Below are positions 1 through 13,000 of a stretch of 64,000 nt of DNA, piece by piece. The position numbers were made by a program, and so were the translations under genes. The DNA is taken from positions 213,373 to 277,372 of the forward strand of contig JAQGBZ010000043.1 of assembly GCA_034687125.1 (NCBI GenBank), read 5' to 3'. The notes below the pieces were generated by a model. The model saw only the letters and a program-made list of their open reading frames with translations. It made no database searches and had not been told where the DNA came from. Every line of letters starts with the position of its first letter. Positions within the stretch are counted from its first letter, which is position 1. The DNA comes from Neelides folsomi (lineage: Eukaryota > Arthropoda > Collembola > Neelipleona > Neelidae).

Positions 1-1110
1 TATGGGGCTCCTGTGTAGTCGGCGGCGGCGGGTTTCTACTAATTAAAAGCGGAGCGGGAGCGGGAGAGAGGAGCTGAATGGGAACTGCGGTGGTGGGAAT
101 GGGGAGCTCGATCGATCCTGGTGGATATGATAGTAGTAAATCAGGATAATTACAGTGACCGAATCAGAAAGGCCCAGATGTCAAGTCGTTCCGGGTGACA
201 TTTTTACGAGGACTGATGAGTCCCCTCGATGGGTTACGTGCGAGAACCTCGAAGAGCCTTAATGTCTTCTGACTGACAGTCTCCATGCATTCAAATGGGT
301 TGCTTTTCTCCACTTCCACAATCAAGTCGGAGGGACCCATTACGGAGGAGCTGGGGCCAACCCCCGTTCCAGTATTTCTATCTCCGTGGATTCACCACCT
401 AATGGTCGCCCTTTTTCTTAAATAAAGCCCCGAGTTTCCCCTTTTGCCGGATCGGCCCAATACTCCCTCTGCCTCGATGAGAGTTCCCTTAATTATTGGG
501 CGATATTTTTGATTGGACCTCGTCTCGACGGTTCAAGCGAGCAGGGCTTCCAAACTCCCTTCTTAGCCACCTTCCACTGCGGGTCTTTGGAACTAAAGCT
601 CCTTCTGGTCCTCTCCATAAATAAATCGAGCGGCCGACGCATGAAAATTTAAGAGAAGAAGAAAACTTTGAGACAATTAAAGGAATGAATCAAAGGCTCC
701 TCTCGTCCTTCCCTAAATTTTGTTTTCTCGCTCGCGACTCTCAAAATCTCCCCAAGGTCCTATTGTTTCCTTTTCTTAATCAAAATCTTTTCCACCTTCT
801 GCCTCGCATCTCCCCCAGATTTGTAAGTGGATGTGCGGTCGTCTTTTACCATCAAGAACAACTCCGGCTTTCTTCTATGCATCTTTCACATTTTCCTGGA
901 TCATGAAACCGGAATTACTTTCAAAGGCTAGCCAGGCCAACCGGCTCTCCCTTTTACAAACCTCCCCCCAATACTCAATTATATTATATGGCATTCGTCC
1001 ATCTATTGTCCAAATCTTGTCAAAAATGTCAATCTGTCATTCACATACTAATAATTTCAATTCCTTATCTCAATTTCTTATCTCAATATTTTATTCCAAT
1101 ATACCGGGCT
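1..1110. other. Non-coding upstream block, moderately GC-rich
   Basis: No reading frame here resembles a known protein and no exon-like pattern is visible. The block is richer in G and C than the DNA that follows and contains purine and pyrimidine runs. A short hairpin sits at 207-228 (CGAG-GACT, loop GATG, AGTC-CC-CTCG). It lies about 9-10 kb upstream of the teashirt start codon, so distal regulatory DNA of that gene is possible, but this rests only on position and composition. Confidence 0.4.
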
Positions 1111-3240
1111 AGCCGCAGGTAAAACTCTTTTTTAATCAATTGTATTGTATTCAATTTTCAATCAAATTTTCTTAAAAAGAGCGCTAATTGTATTCTCTAT
1201 ACATCACACAAAAAGAATAATATTATTAATTTGAAACTTGAGCTCCATTCCATTGACTTCAATACAGTGCTGCAAATGATTATTAACAAATTCTTAATTT
1301 GAATTCTACGTAATTGAACCAATACTTAGGTAAAGGGTTAAAGAATTAATTTATCAAATATCTCAACATTTCAACAGCGTTCTTTACTTAGCTATTCAAT
1401 AATCCCAACTTTTCCTTCCTGATGAGAGGGCAGTGATTTTCCATATTATAATTAGAAAACGAAACGAATGAAAAAGAAACGAGATAATCCAGCTTTCGCA
1501 CAAGAGAAATTGTCTGCCGTTTAAAAATGGTTTAATCCATTCTCCTTGGGTTAAAAGACTATTACCCTTCAAATAATATTAGTACTCATCGAACTCGAAT
1601 GCCCACATTGATAGATTTTAATTATTGGTCATATTAAACTTATTAGCGATAAAAGAATGAAATTTCTGGCATACATAACTGAACATAATGGCACAAACAT
1701 TGTGATTTACTGGTTGAATTATTGAATAATATTTAATTAATTTTTTTAATCACAAAATCATCACCATATGATTTGTATTTTGTAATGGTTCAGACCTCAA
1801 ACTTAGCGGTTACAGTTACTTCGAATAATATGGCAAATTTTGTTAAAATCATCAATATTTTTGATTCCTTGAAATGTCAGCTATTCATAAGATCAATTTT
1901 TCTTTCTGCCCCCTTATTTGGATGTTCAATTTTATAAATTGGGGGTGTATAAAATCTATACAATAAACCAATGAATTATTAATGTTCATAAACACATGTA
2001 CTGTCACTTCTCTTGTTAAGTCAAGAGCGAAATTTTACATGACAGTAAATTTAGGCATAGTATTCAGCTTTTTAGTTAAGTATTAAGTGTGTATCAATCA
2101 TTCAAAGCCTTCCACTTCTGATTCTGACACATCACTCGACATATAAAAAATTATCAAATTATACGTTTTAATTTTATCTTAATTCAGTAATTCGTAACAC
2201 ACACATAATTAATAAATACTATTAGCCCATAAAATTCAAAATTCAAAACTTCTCTTTCAATAAAAGATAAATTGAATATATCAAATTATCAAAAAGTGTC
2301 AAATTCATTGATTTGGACTAAACAACAATAAGTTTTAGAAGTGACCAATCTACAATTTCCATTTTAAAATTTTCAAAATTTCATCAAACATGAATCTCTG
2401 ATCATTTTACCAAAATATGAAGATAAACGTCGTATAAATCATAGACCATAATTTATAAAATACATACTACATGTGGATTAAATACATAAATTTTCATTAA
2501 TATATAAACGCATGTCATTTTATGACTTATTTACATGAATTTCGGTTATGATCTTACGAGAGGTACAATGTAGTTTCACTTTGTAACTACAAAACACTAG
2601 GCAATTTGCCGTTTTTAAGCGCAGTATTTGTATACAAGAAGTATTTTATTTTGCCATTTGTACATTTTGTCTACATTTGTGTTACAATTTACGATAATAA
2701 AGTATAGGGATATTCCATAACCAAAATATTGTGAACAATTGAAATTCCACATAGATTATTGTATTAAATATGACCGATTGATCAATCTTATTACATTAAA
2801 AGTAAAAAAACCTTATCAATTTCCTCTGACGACTTATTGTCCCCGGGGCATAAGTTCCTTACACATTTTTAATCTAAAATAACCTTATCCTAATAAATTT
2901 TAAGTCTTATTAAATAATTATAGGTAGAAATAAAGATATTTAGATATTTTCAGAGATATTTTCATTTAAACGTGAGATTTGCTTATCTCGGTCAATCATA
3001 GATAGAAAAAACTTTGGTCTTTGTTCAATGTGCAATGAAATGATAAGTCTTCAATATGAGAAGGGAGGAGGCGTCAATAAAAATGAATGGGATTATTAAA
3101 AAACATAAAAAGTTGGTTAAAAGCAGTAATTTAAGTCATTAATCACCAAGAAGTTATTTTACATTGGTTAAATCTTTAAGTTTTAATTCTTTTAACCCTT
3201 TATACATATATCAATTTGTATTATTTCAACTACGGTTAAA
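1111..3240. other. AT-rich non-coding DNA
   Basis: AT-rich sequence with short A/T runs, frequent stops in all frames and no recognisable coding or RNA gene. It separates two GC-richer non-coding blocks. I see nothing functional in it. Confidence 0.5.
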
Positions 3241-6200
3241 CCGGTCTTCATTTTCCTGATGAATCTTCTAAGCTCTTTGTTTTTTTCTTCCCATCTTCGT
3301 CTTTACCGGCGAATGAGTATCTCCTATGCCTTTTAAATATTTAAATTATTTTTATTCTTTCAAGGTAATTAAAACTTCCTGTGATGTGATAATGATGAGT
3401 CAAATACCTTTAACAGGAAAAATAGGGGACAATGCCACTACTAATATAACATTGTTGGACTTATCCCTCACTATTATTCTTTCTAATGTTTTGGTTTCGG
3501 CGAGAGTTGTGTGTGAGGGTGAGAGGGCTCAAAGGGTCGGATTGTGGGCTTACGAGAATTAAGGCACCGACCCTGTTTCCCATTACTCCCCAACAGAGAC
3601 AGAAGTTCTCTTGTAGAGTCTCCCCTTTCATGCCGGCACTCAATTACTCTTAGGTTCCCCCATCTTCAAGACTCGGACACCTTTAATATACCTGTGAACG
3701 ATTGACTCGTTACGCGAAGTGTCTCTGTGAGGGAGGGGACAATCAATTTGCCGGCGGCCAACGTAGGGAGAGAGAGAGAGCGTTCAGGTAGCCGAGGATA
3801 ATTAGCGCCCATTGAGCTATGGTAAATAGAATGGGCTCATTAGAATGCCTTCCAGCTCTTTCTCACACCTTTACAACCAATATCAATGACAAATGGACTT
3901 GTGTCAATCTCGAGAGACATTCAACTCTCTGGACGCTTCATCGGCCAAATTCTTGTCCCTTTCAACGGGGGCCGTGAGTGACAAGTAGAAAAATGGAGAA
4001 AGGAGTTACAAACAAGCCCTGTTGAGTCGGAAAGGTTCGAGGACACGGGAGCTAATGAAGGGGGAAGGCGACTCGCATTTTGATATAATATTTAAGGAGT
4101 GAAGGGGGTAATTCAAACGGTTAATCTGTGTTGTATATATAGGAGGAAGAAGATAAGAAATTAGGATTACGGAGAGTGAAGAGTTGAGAAAGTTGGGGAG
4201 ACTCCGTCAAAAGGCCTGGGAGTGGATGTCATAAAAAGGTAAAGTTTGTTTGGGGCTCTCTGGCGGCTTCTCGGGTCCCCGGTAAATAGGAGCAGAGTTG
4301 GGTAAATAAATAGAGGCGACGAGGAAGCCTGGGTGGATGGATGGTGGAAAGGCGTAGAGAGAGGTTCTATGGAATTGGGATTCGGGGGGTTCCTCGGGAG
4401 AGGGGAAGGGCTGGGAGACTCGTTGTAATTAGAAGCACTAAATAACAGAGAAATGACAGGTTTCATGGCTTTTCTTCCCGAAAGATCAGTTGAACCGAGA
4501 AGAGGAGCTGTCTGGGGGATGATGGACGTTCGTCGTAGAGGGTCGTTCCCAGTGACGAGAGCCTGAGTCAGATGAGAGCGAGAGAGAGTGGAATGGCTCA
4601 GCGGAGGGAAATAAATTCACTTTTATGGCAAGACATTCTATTTTCATAAATTTCATATATCATATTTGCATTTTCGCGGACTGACATAAATCACTCCCTT
4701 TATGGCTAATTAGACCTTTGTGTTCCGACACACCAGCATCTCCTATTCACACTGCCTGGCTCCGACTCTTTCCCTTCTCTCATTTACCAGCCCATTCTCG
4801 AGTCCTCAACGGCCCTGACCACTTTCCTCCATCATCTCCCTCCCAGGCACCCTGCCAACCGAGGATTCCCCGACCCGAATAATTATGCTCCGACGGATCC
4901 CCGCCCGCCGCCATCGTGGACAATGGCTATCCATTCTCCGTTCCAGCCCGCCAGACCCATGGACAAACTTTGGCCGACATTTTGAGGGACACTTGGCAGC
5001 TTCTCCTGGTTTGCGGGGCCTCGAGCACAGTTGTCGAGGGAATGTCAGAAACAGGCTGTCAATGTCAGAATGGCACTTCAGAGTCACCGTTGTCTCTCTC
5101 TCTCTCTCCTCTTCTCCTCCAGCGCGACTGAGTAGCGGAACGTCGAGGGAAAAAAGTCAAAAGACAAACTCTCGGCAAGGAAGGCGATTAGCGATGGCAT
5201 TCTCCACTCAAATTATGACAAATTGCATTTACACTCATCTGAAGAGTGACGGAGGAGTCAGGAGGAGACCGATCGACTTTCTTCGCCAATCTCACCTTAC
5301 CTGCTTCCAACACAGTGGGGTAGGAAACGAAGCGTGGAGCAGCTCCCCTTCTATCCTGTCTCTGCCCAATCTCCTTTTTCCTTCAAGGAAATCATGATTC
5401 AGTATGCCTATCATCGGAGACTTCATCTGCTCATCTTCCCAATGAGAATGGACGATGACTTTTATGTCAGAAGTTGCTGTCGCTGCCCTGAATTTACTAG
5501 GAACAATCCTATTTCCACGTACCCTCACTTTAAACTCATATTTACGACCCGGCTTCCTATATTGTTTGCCCTATTATTTAACTTCTCCATGTATGAGCCA
5601 TATCTTCCATCCCATGTAATTCCGTCAAATTACTCCCGACAAACATCATTTAGTAATTCTGTTCCTATCAGAGTCTCCCAAGTTATGAGACCTGAATGGA
5701 GCTCTGGATTGTGAGGATCATTCAGAGGTTGTTGGGAACGAAGGCCCAGGTAGTGTCACAAATAAGGAATAACAAGTGTAGTAATCTCAGAGAAGAATCT
5801 GAGCCTCCTCTTCCCTCCGGACTATTATATGATGAGGGGGCTTCTTTAGAGAAGAATGGGGAAACATCTCACTCTCATTTGTCGCTCGGGTCGAGTTCAC
5901 AAAAGGAGGTCTCCTCGGAGAGAGGGGAAGTTGGGAAACAGGATCCTCCGTTGTGGAGGAGGAATGCGGGGAAGTGGGGCTGTCAATCATTGAGTCCGGG
6001 CGAGATGATGAAGGAAGGAGTAATGGGACAAGGAGTCCATTATAGGTTGATAAAGGTTGCGAATTGGCGGCCGTAGCTGTGAGGACCCAGGCGGGTGCGG
6101 CTCGACTACGGAGAGTTTAGAAGGAGGGTTGGGAGCAAGAATGAAGTGGCTGGCGTGATTGGTAAAATAAATCAAAGGAAAAAGGTATAAAAGAGGGGGG

Positions 6201-8830
6201 AGGGGGACCTGGGGAGCGACTCTCTATATCATAGTCATAAATAACGGGGATGGAAATGGGAAGAACGTCAAGGGAACTCGGAGTGTGAAAGGAGACGAAG
6301 AGAACGACGGCCTCTTCAGCTACAAATCACTTTTATGCATTTATGAATTTTCTCTTATCTGACGCTCTTAAATCATATAAGTTTAGAAATTAGCGTCAGA
6401 GCGCTTGTATCGCGAGCGCTTCAGAATTATCTAGACGAGACGAGATCATCCCATAATTAAACTCACTCTCAGTCCCATCTCTTCCCAAACTCTCAACCTT
6501 TTACATTCGGCTCGTAAACGACCCACGAACTCATTCTCTCCCTTTTCCATTCCCGGTTCACAGACTATTAAATGCTTCAAACTTCCTAGCCTGACCTGAC
6601 CCTAGGCTAATAGAGATGTGGCGAAGGAGCCTTTTAATCGGACCCAGCTTGCTCTCCATCCACTAAATTGCGGACCGCTACTTAATAACAATTGATTTTT
6701 CCTTCTTTCTTATCGTGTCATTTACACTTGGTCATTATGGACATATGACACGGAGTTGTAAAAGTTTCTCAAGACTGAAGACACTGAAGAGATACAGACA
6801 TCTTCATAACAGTTGCATTTCCACCCTGCGACGAAGAAAGTTTATCCATAAAAATATGTTGCTTTCTTTCATCAGCAGGGTCGGAGTCATTTTGACTCTT
6901 TAGTAGAAGAAGAGATTCGATGGATCGGGAGAGACAAAAAAATTCTTTTATTGTCGCATCTTTGCCAGACTACCAGCCTGGCTCTCTTTGATTTTTCCTT
7001 CATTCCGATTGAGATTGATTTTGGCTGGGAATTGAAATTATTTGAGAAGGTAAAGGGACTCTCCGAGGAAATCAAAATATCAAAAATCAAACGCGTCTTA
7101 TCTTTCCTCCGCCCTCAAAAGTTAATATTCAGGGGAGAGGGAAGAGAAGAGTCAGGTTAGAAGCCTCCTCCTTTCTGGCAATAATTCAATCAAAACGTGT
7201 CTCCTGATCCTTGATTGATAACTCCGATTCCATTTCCTTATAAACTTTTCTCACCATCTCCGGGTCCCCTAATGAGATTCGCAACTCACATCCGCAATTT
7301 CCTCTCTATAACCTTTGTCTTATTTCCCACTCATCTCGTCTTCCAAAGGAAGTAAGAAAAGTTTCAACCAGTCAACCCACGACTCAAAATTCAAAATTTC
7401 AAAACCAAAGTTGTAGGGCTGATAAGGAGGAGAGTGATGAGATATTTAGATCTTGTGATATCTTTGCAAAATGGCCAATTCAACATTCACTCCATGTCTT
7501 TGGTTCTAATTAGCAAGGAGGGAAATGGGAGGTCTTTGTACAAGCCGAAAATACTTCTATATTATACAAATGTACGTATTAGATATTATGTAGTAATATA
7601 AAGATGATATTCACAAAGGTGGAGGAATTACAAGGCCGAAGTTGAAAATTAGCCTCTTGTATATTTGTAGTCTATTATGAGAGCGGACATGAGCTGTTTT
7701 TCCCTTCCCTCCCCGTAATAAGTAATAAAATTTCCAGATGACAGGATTCCAATAAGGAATGATGATGGGATGGATGGGCGAAAGTGAGTGGATGGAAAAA
7801 GAGTCGTCAGAGCCCCATTGCTTGGTCTCGGGGAGGAACTGAGCCTCCAGCCTGACATAAAAGGGATCTCTCGGTGGTCGCTCTAGTGATTTGTGGCCAA
7901 GAAGTCATTATGTAGGTCTTATATTCGTCCAAAGTCGTAAATTAAATGTTGTTTCTGAGGGTGAAAATTTTTTGAATCGGGATGCTTTGATATAGACTGA
8001 CTCTCCTCTCAGACACAAAAAAGGAGCATCTGGCTCTGGATTTTTTCCTACTAAACCTCTCCTCCTCTTCGAGCTCTCTGAAGGAAAGACTGACTCGACT
8101 CAAAGTTATAAATCTGTCACTATTTGAACGTAGCGAAAGGTTCCTCTCCCCTCAATCACACGAAGAGGAGCAGCTCAAAGAATCTCGAACAAGGAGGGAG
8201 CCAACATCCTCCTCTGCCAGCACTCACAGTCCACCACACAGAGCCTTCAATCAGCTTCGCCCAGCCGAGCCCCCATTCCTCCACGATTGATGACGGCCAA
8301 TAACCACCTCAGCTAGAACAATCCCACCAGCCACATAACTCTCCGGCCCGCCACGTCCAGCCACCCAGCCCTGCCCGCTCATCAGCCAACCTCCGCCCGC
8401 GTCGCTAAGTGTCATGAAGTGATTCCATTCCCACGGTCTAATCAATGTGTGATCAGGTGTTTTTGCTCGTGTAATTAAGAGATGGGGGAGACATGCCTTC
8501 AAGGCTCCTCCGCTAACTATCAGCCCATATTCCTTCAATCTTCGGCCCTCGGGGTAATTCCCCACTCGAGACTAACTTACGGACTCTCCTCTGTCCAAAT
8601 CTTGTCAAACCTTTTCATCTCCACTGCTTTCATCCTTACAAAATGACAGCCGACTTTACATTCCTTCATTTTTATTCACCCGATTAACACTTTTTTCTCG
8701 CTCCCCGACTCACAGTCACTCAACCACTCAAGGCAATCAGTCCGACTACCTCTTGAGACTGCCGACGGAGAATCCTCCATGCTTTTATTCACACTCTTTA
8801 CTCGAGATGAAAAATTCTGATTTTAATTCA
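3241..8830. other. Long GC-richer non-coding block upstream of teashirt
   Basis: About 5.6 kb of DNA with many C/T- or A/G-rich tracts, for example a purine (AG) run near 3770-3780 and a CT run near 5095-5110. Short open frames exist but none has family similarity, splice structure or consistent codon use, so I read them as chance. Base composition changes sharply near 8830. Placed 1-7 kb upstream of a developmental zinc-finger gene, this block is a reasonable candidate for enhancer DNA; that is inference. Confidence 0.4.
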
Positions 8831-9480
8831 ATCTACTCGTCAATTAATTAACTTTAACATTTATGCAATACACCTATTACATTATGTAAGTAGTGGTATT
8901 TACATCAATTTCCTTATGTTTTCATCGATTATAAATTAAAAAACTTCTGAGATAATTTTTTATTTGCATTAACTTTAATTTTGAATATGTTTGTACCCAT
9001 CATACAACGTGGTACTCTAATTATGTACAAATTGGTTGTTATCTTCTCATCTACTATGTATGCAAATGAAAATATTAGTGTGTTATTTCGGTATTTTCAT
9101 GTAATGATTAATTCTTTGTGTATGTATTTTTATATTAAACTGTAAATACTTATACATAAGGTCTTGCTTTTAGTTATTATAACTGGCGTACATAATTGAC
9201 ATAAAATCGAAAGTTGGAATTTTCATACAAATATGATAAATACCTATACATATTATATTTATAATAAATATCTTTCCATGCAAATAGTCATATTATTGCA
9301 CAAATAAATTCATTATTTATAGTAATTAAGTAATAAATTAGCAATTAATTGACAAAATAATTAATAAGGTATTCATGATAAATATAAACATCATTGATAG
9401 TTTATCAATATCATATTTAACACAATATTTACAAAATTCCCAAAGACGTTTTTAATAAAAATTCCCAAATAAAATATCAT
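8831..9480. other. AT-rich non-coding DNA
   Basis: AT-rich spacer with A/T runs between GC-richer blocks. No gene or defined repeat is recognised. Confidence 0.5.
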
Positions 9481-10003
9481 TGTTCAAAATACTTTTTCTT
9501 AAAAGGGAAATGCAGTAGGTGGGTTAATATGTCAGTTCCTGTAAATTGAGGCTGTTTGTGAAGGAGGATAAGAAGTGTACGGAGAATAGTTTTCGTATGA
9601 ATGACATTGTTTGTATGAGCTTGAATAAAAAAAGTGGGCAAATTAGGGTATTCAATTAAGTGAGGGGGGCGATCTCCCGTCCCATTTCTGTTCTCTTGGA
9701 CGGAGTGGCCGAGTGATGATTGTATTGACGGAGTTGCAGTGGAAGGAGGCTGAGGCGGAACGGGGGCGGGAATGCACTTCAGGGGAAGGCGCACACGCGG
9801 GATATTTTCCGTCTTCCGTCCATCACCGGGTTCCACACTCTCCACGAGTGACGAGTGAGTTGACTAGTTGACAGCGAGATTTGAGAGAGGAAACATCTCG
9901 GCTCCACGGCTCTCCTTCCACGCCGGAACACCTTCAGTCGGCTGCTCCTCTCTCGAGGAGGAACTTCCTCACTCCACTCGTCACTCGTCCAGGGCGAACC
10001 AGG
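9481..10003 (+). promoter_or_regulatory. Presumed promoter and 5' untranslated region of teashirt
   Basis: GC-richer sequence running directly into the teashirt start codon at 10004. The frame of the first coding exon stays open upstream to about 9881, but family similarity starts exactly at the MPRRKQ motif, so the upstream part is taken as untranslated. No clear TATA box or initiator was identified, and the transcription start cannot be fixed from sequence alone. Confidence 0.4.
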
Positions 10004-13000
10004 ATGCCCCGCAGAAAGCAAGACTGCCCCGTGAAATTCAAATGTAAGAGGCAAATTAATTTTCTTTCTCGGTTTTCGGGCTTCGAAGTTTGGGTGCTAC
10101 ACTCGTGGAGTAGACAAAGCACACGACTCTTGGGCCTGTGAGTGACAGCCGTCACTCTGACGAGTCTGGTTTTGACGGACGACGCTTTTGTTTTTCCTCA
10201 AAAACTTTTCTTTTCCTCTTTCCTTATTTCTCTCATTCTCTTAAATCAATTCTTAATCTTCTTCTTCATGTGGCAATTGCCAATACACTGCCTGCCATTC
10301 ATAACTAATTAACATTTCAAGTAATTATACAATGAGAAGCTGGAAAAACTTTCAGCTACAGTTCCTGCCATTCAAAACCATGAGATTTTCAAAACCATGA
10401 GATTTTCAAAACCCCGAGTTTTACCAACCATGTAATAATAGCTAATTCATCTTATTGGTTATGATCTCAAAAGTGAAATTCCTCGTGTCGCGTCCAATAA
10501 TTCAATGATCCAGTTGTTTGGCTGAGTCCCTACGCTTTGGCAGCTTGCGTTTTGGAAGTGATTGTTGTTTATTAGTTGCTCTTTTTGAGTGGAAAGGAAG
10601 CTGAGTTGAAGTTTAGGTGGATGTCATAGAATCATTTTTTATATTCCTTCATCCATCCTCCTCCCAAGTTATTCAACAGTTGGACCGCATCGATTTTGAT
10701 TTGACTCAATTTCTTCCACAGATTTCTTTCCTGTCTCACACTTTTACATAGCGTTAGCTGTCTCTTACTTAGACCCCTTCCCATATAAAGACTCTCCTTT
10801 CTCAAGAAAACAAAGAGATGGATCGTGGATTTATCGGGTGAAGACACGATTTCCAGCCTCTATAGTTTGATAACTTAGCTTCGTTTCATTTCAATCACAC
10901 CTTACTCTTTTCCCACTCCGACGACAAGTTTTTGCAAGTCCTATTTAGGCATAAAGTCTTCCTCACTCTGTCCGTCCATAATAAGAGGTGAGTTCAGTTC
11001 CACTTTTGACTGCCACTCAACTGCCTCCAGGTAGAATCTCCTATAAAGACAGATTGAATGTCAAATGTCGAGGAAGAAACTTGCCAAGTTTTGAACCCTT
11101 TGTTTTCCTATTCTCCCTCTAATATTTTAAACCGGAACTGGAAAGTGCAAGTTGTTATTTACATTTCCAAATACTGTCGTCGGTGGATTTTGACTAAAAG
11201 GGAATTGAATCTACTCTCCGCACTACCTTTGACTCTTTCCGAATGAAAGAAAGAAGTCCAATTTCCTTCATTGGCAACCCTGGGCTTGAGAGGCAAAAAA
11301 CGGACGTAATGTTCAGAAACCCTCAAAATTTATGATGTTTGAGAGACAGCCGTCATAAAGCAAAGGGGTTGAGCCACCCCCAAAAGTAGAACTTGACTCT
11401 CGGTTCTCCAGACCCCCGGCTCCTTTCCCTTGCCGTAATAATACGAACAAACAGATCCTTCCTCTCATCTTCTTTTCTGCTCCGAGGATCTTCTCAGCTC
11501 ACCTATGTTCCCCAATCTGATATTAAGATCCTATCAGTATATAACTAGTATATAATATAAGCGGGTGAAGGATGATGAGACCTTAGAGATCATCATCAGT
11601 CAAGTTCGCCACTCTTCCACTATATTACTACCTAATTAGCCTCTTAATTAGCTCCTCTGTCTCTCTCGACGGTGAACAGGGTAAAGACTCGAGGCGCAGA
11701 GGAATCCGCATTGAATGAAAGACCCAAACTCTGCTTCTCCCTTCCTCCGCTCTTGTCCTACTACACTTACACATACTCTCCTGTAGAGAGTCGGAAGTTA
11801 TGAGTATGACTCTTACTATCATATCCTCATATGTATACATTCTCACACTAGAGAGTTGTGTTTTCTCGCATGAAGGAGTGGCGGGAAGAAGCCGGAATTC
11901 GCAAAGAACTCAGGTTGCATAAGACACGCATCTTCCGTAGTGTGTGATGTGTGTGGTGGTTCTTCTGGTTGGTCGGGGTCTCACCGAGTGCGATGACTGG
12001 GTCTCTATGCTATGCATGTGGATACTACTCTTCATACTTTACACAGGTTCATTCATTCATTCATGGCTCCTTCCTTCATATATGAATGCAAGTGTTTTTC
12101 CTTTACCATGTGCCCTTTTATTTAAGAATTGCATTTGGGAAGTTTGAGCTCTTTAAATACTATGTGGTATTGGTGTAAATAGAATCGGTGTATGATTATA
12201 TAAATATTATGTGATAATCTCCAAGCGGATTAGGTATAAATTGAAGGGAGAGGAGAAAAGGGAGAGTTGATTATTCTCGGAGTGTCCGGATTCGCCGGAC
12301 GGCGTAGGTGTGAGCGGGTGGGGGGAGTTGGAGGAGCGGAATTCCAGCTTCCAAGACTTGTCACTCACTCGTCACAAGTTCCAAGTTGTGTCATCGATTT
12401 CGGAGCTCCGGGGTTGCAACCTCTCTGTCCATGCTCTCTGTCTATCATGTCTCATCAGTTTCTATTGATCCGAGTTACGGACGTCGAGGACGTTGCCGCT
12501 TGCCACTCCAAAAACATCGATTTCTTCTCTCCTCGTCTTATTCCACTCCCCTACCGGCGTCGAGGACGGAGTTCACCACTCTTCTCCTTACGTCCGACTC
12601 CGAATTAGAACTCATCCTCCCCTCTTCGTGACCATCTCGTCTGAATTCGAGAGAGATTCGATTCTCGATCACTTGTTGGAGCAGGAGGTTGTAATAGAGC
12701 GCCGTGGTCCCCCCCGTTCCGGGGTCTTCCCTCCCCATTCCCCGCGTATAACCTCCAGTTGTCACTTTTTCTCTTCCAATGCGAGTGGGGCTCTAATGGA
12801 CATCCATCACTCATTCTTCTCTTCACTCCTCTTCCGTTCTCTCCCTGCCTGATGGGTCAACTCGGCCTTTTGTCCTCCAACTCAACTTGATTTACGATCC
12901 ACCTGGACAGTTTTTTCTCTTTGCCTCAATCCCCTACTCTTTCCTTCCTCTCGGCTCAACTTCACATCAGCCCATCCACTTTAGGGAGACAGCCTGACAC

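Noticed and set aside
200-275. Possible hammerhead ribozyme: CTGATGAG within 212-220 followed by pairing segments and CGAAG
   Set aside because: After CTGATGA a stem II closed by GAAA is required. The sequence after the candidate stem reads GGGTTAC and the later GAA motifs are in the wrong positions. Only a simple hairpin (207-228) can be supported.
4885-5397. Longest open frame (170 codons) upstream of teashirt
   Set aside because: No family similarity, arginine- and serine-rich composition typical of GC-rich pyrimidine DNA, and overlapping open frames on both strands. Not considered coding.
12267-12852. Several overlapping open frames in teashirt intron 1
   Set aside because: They overlap in different frames and strands with no domain and no need for an exon between the first two teashirt coding segments, which join perfectly in frame.
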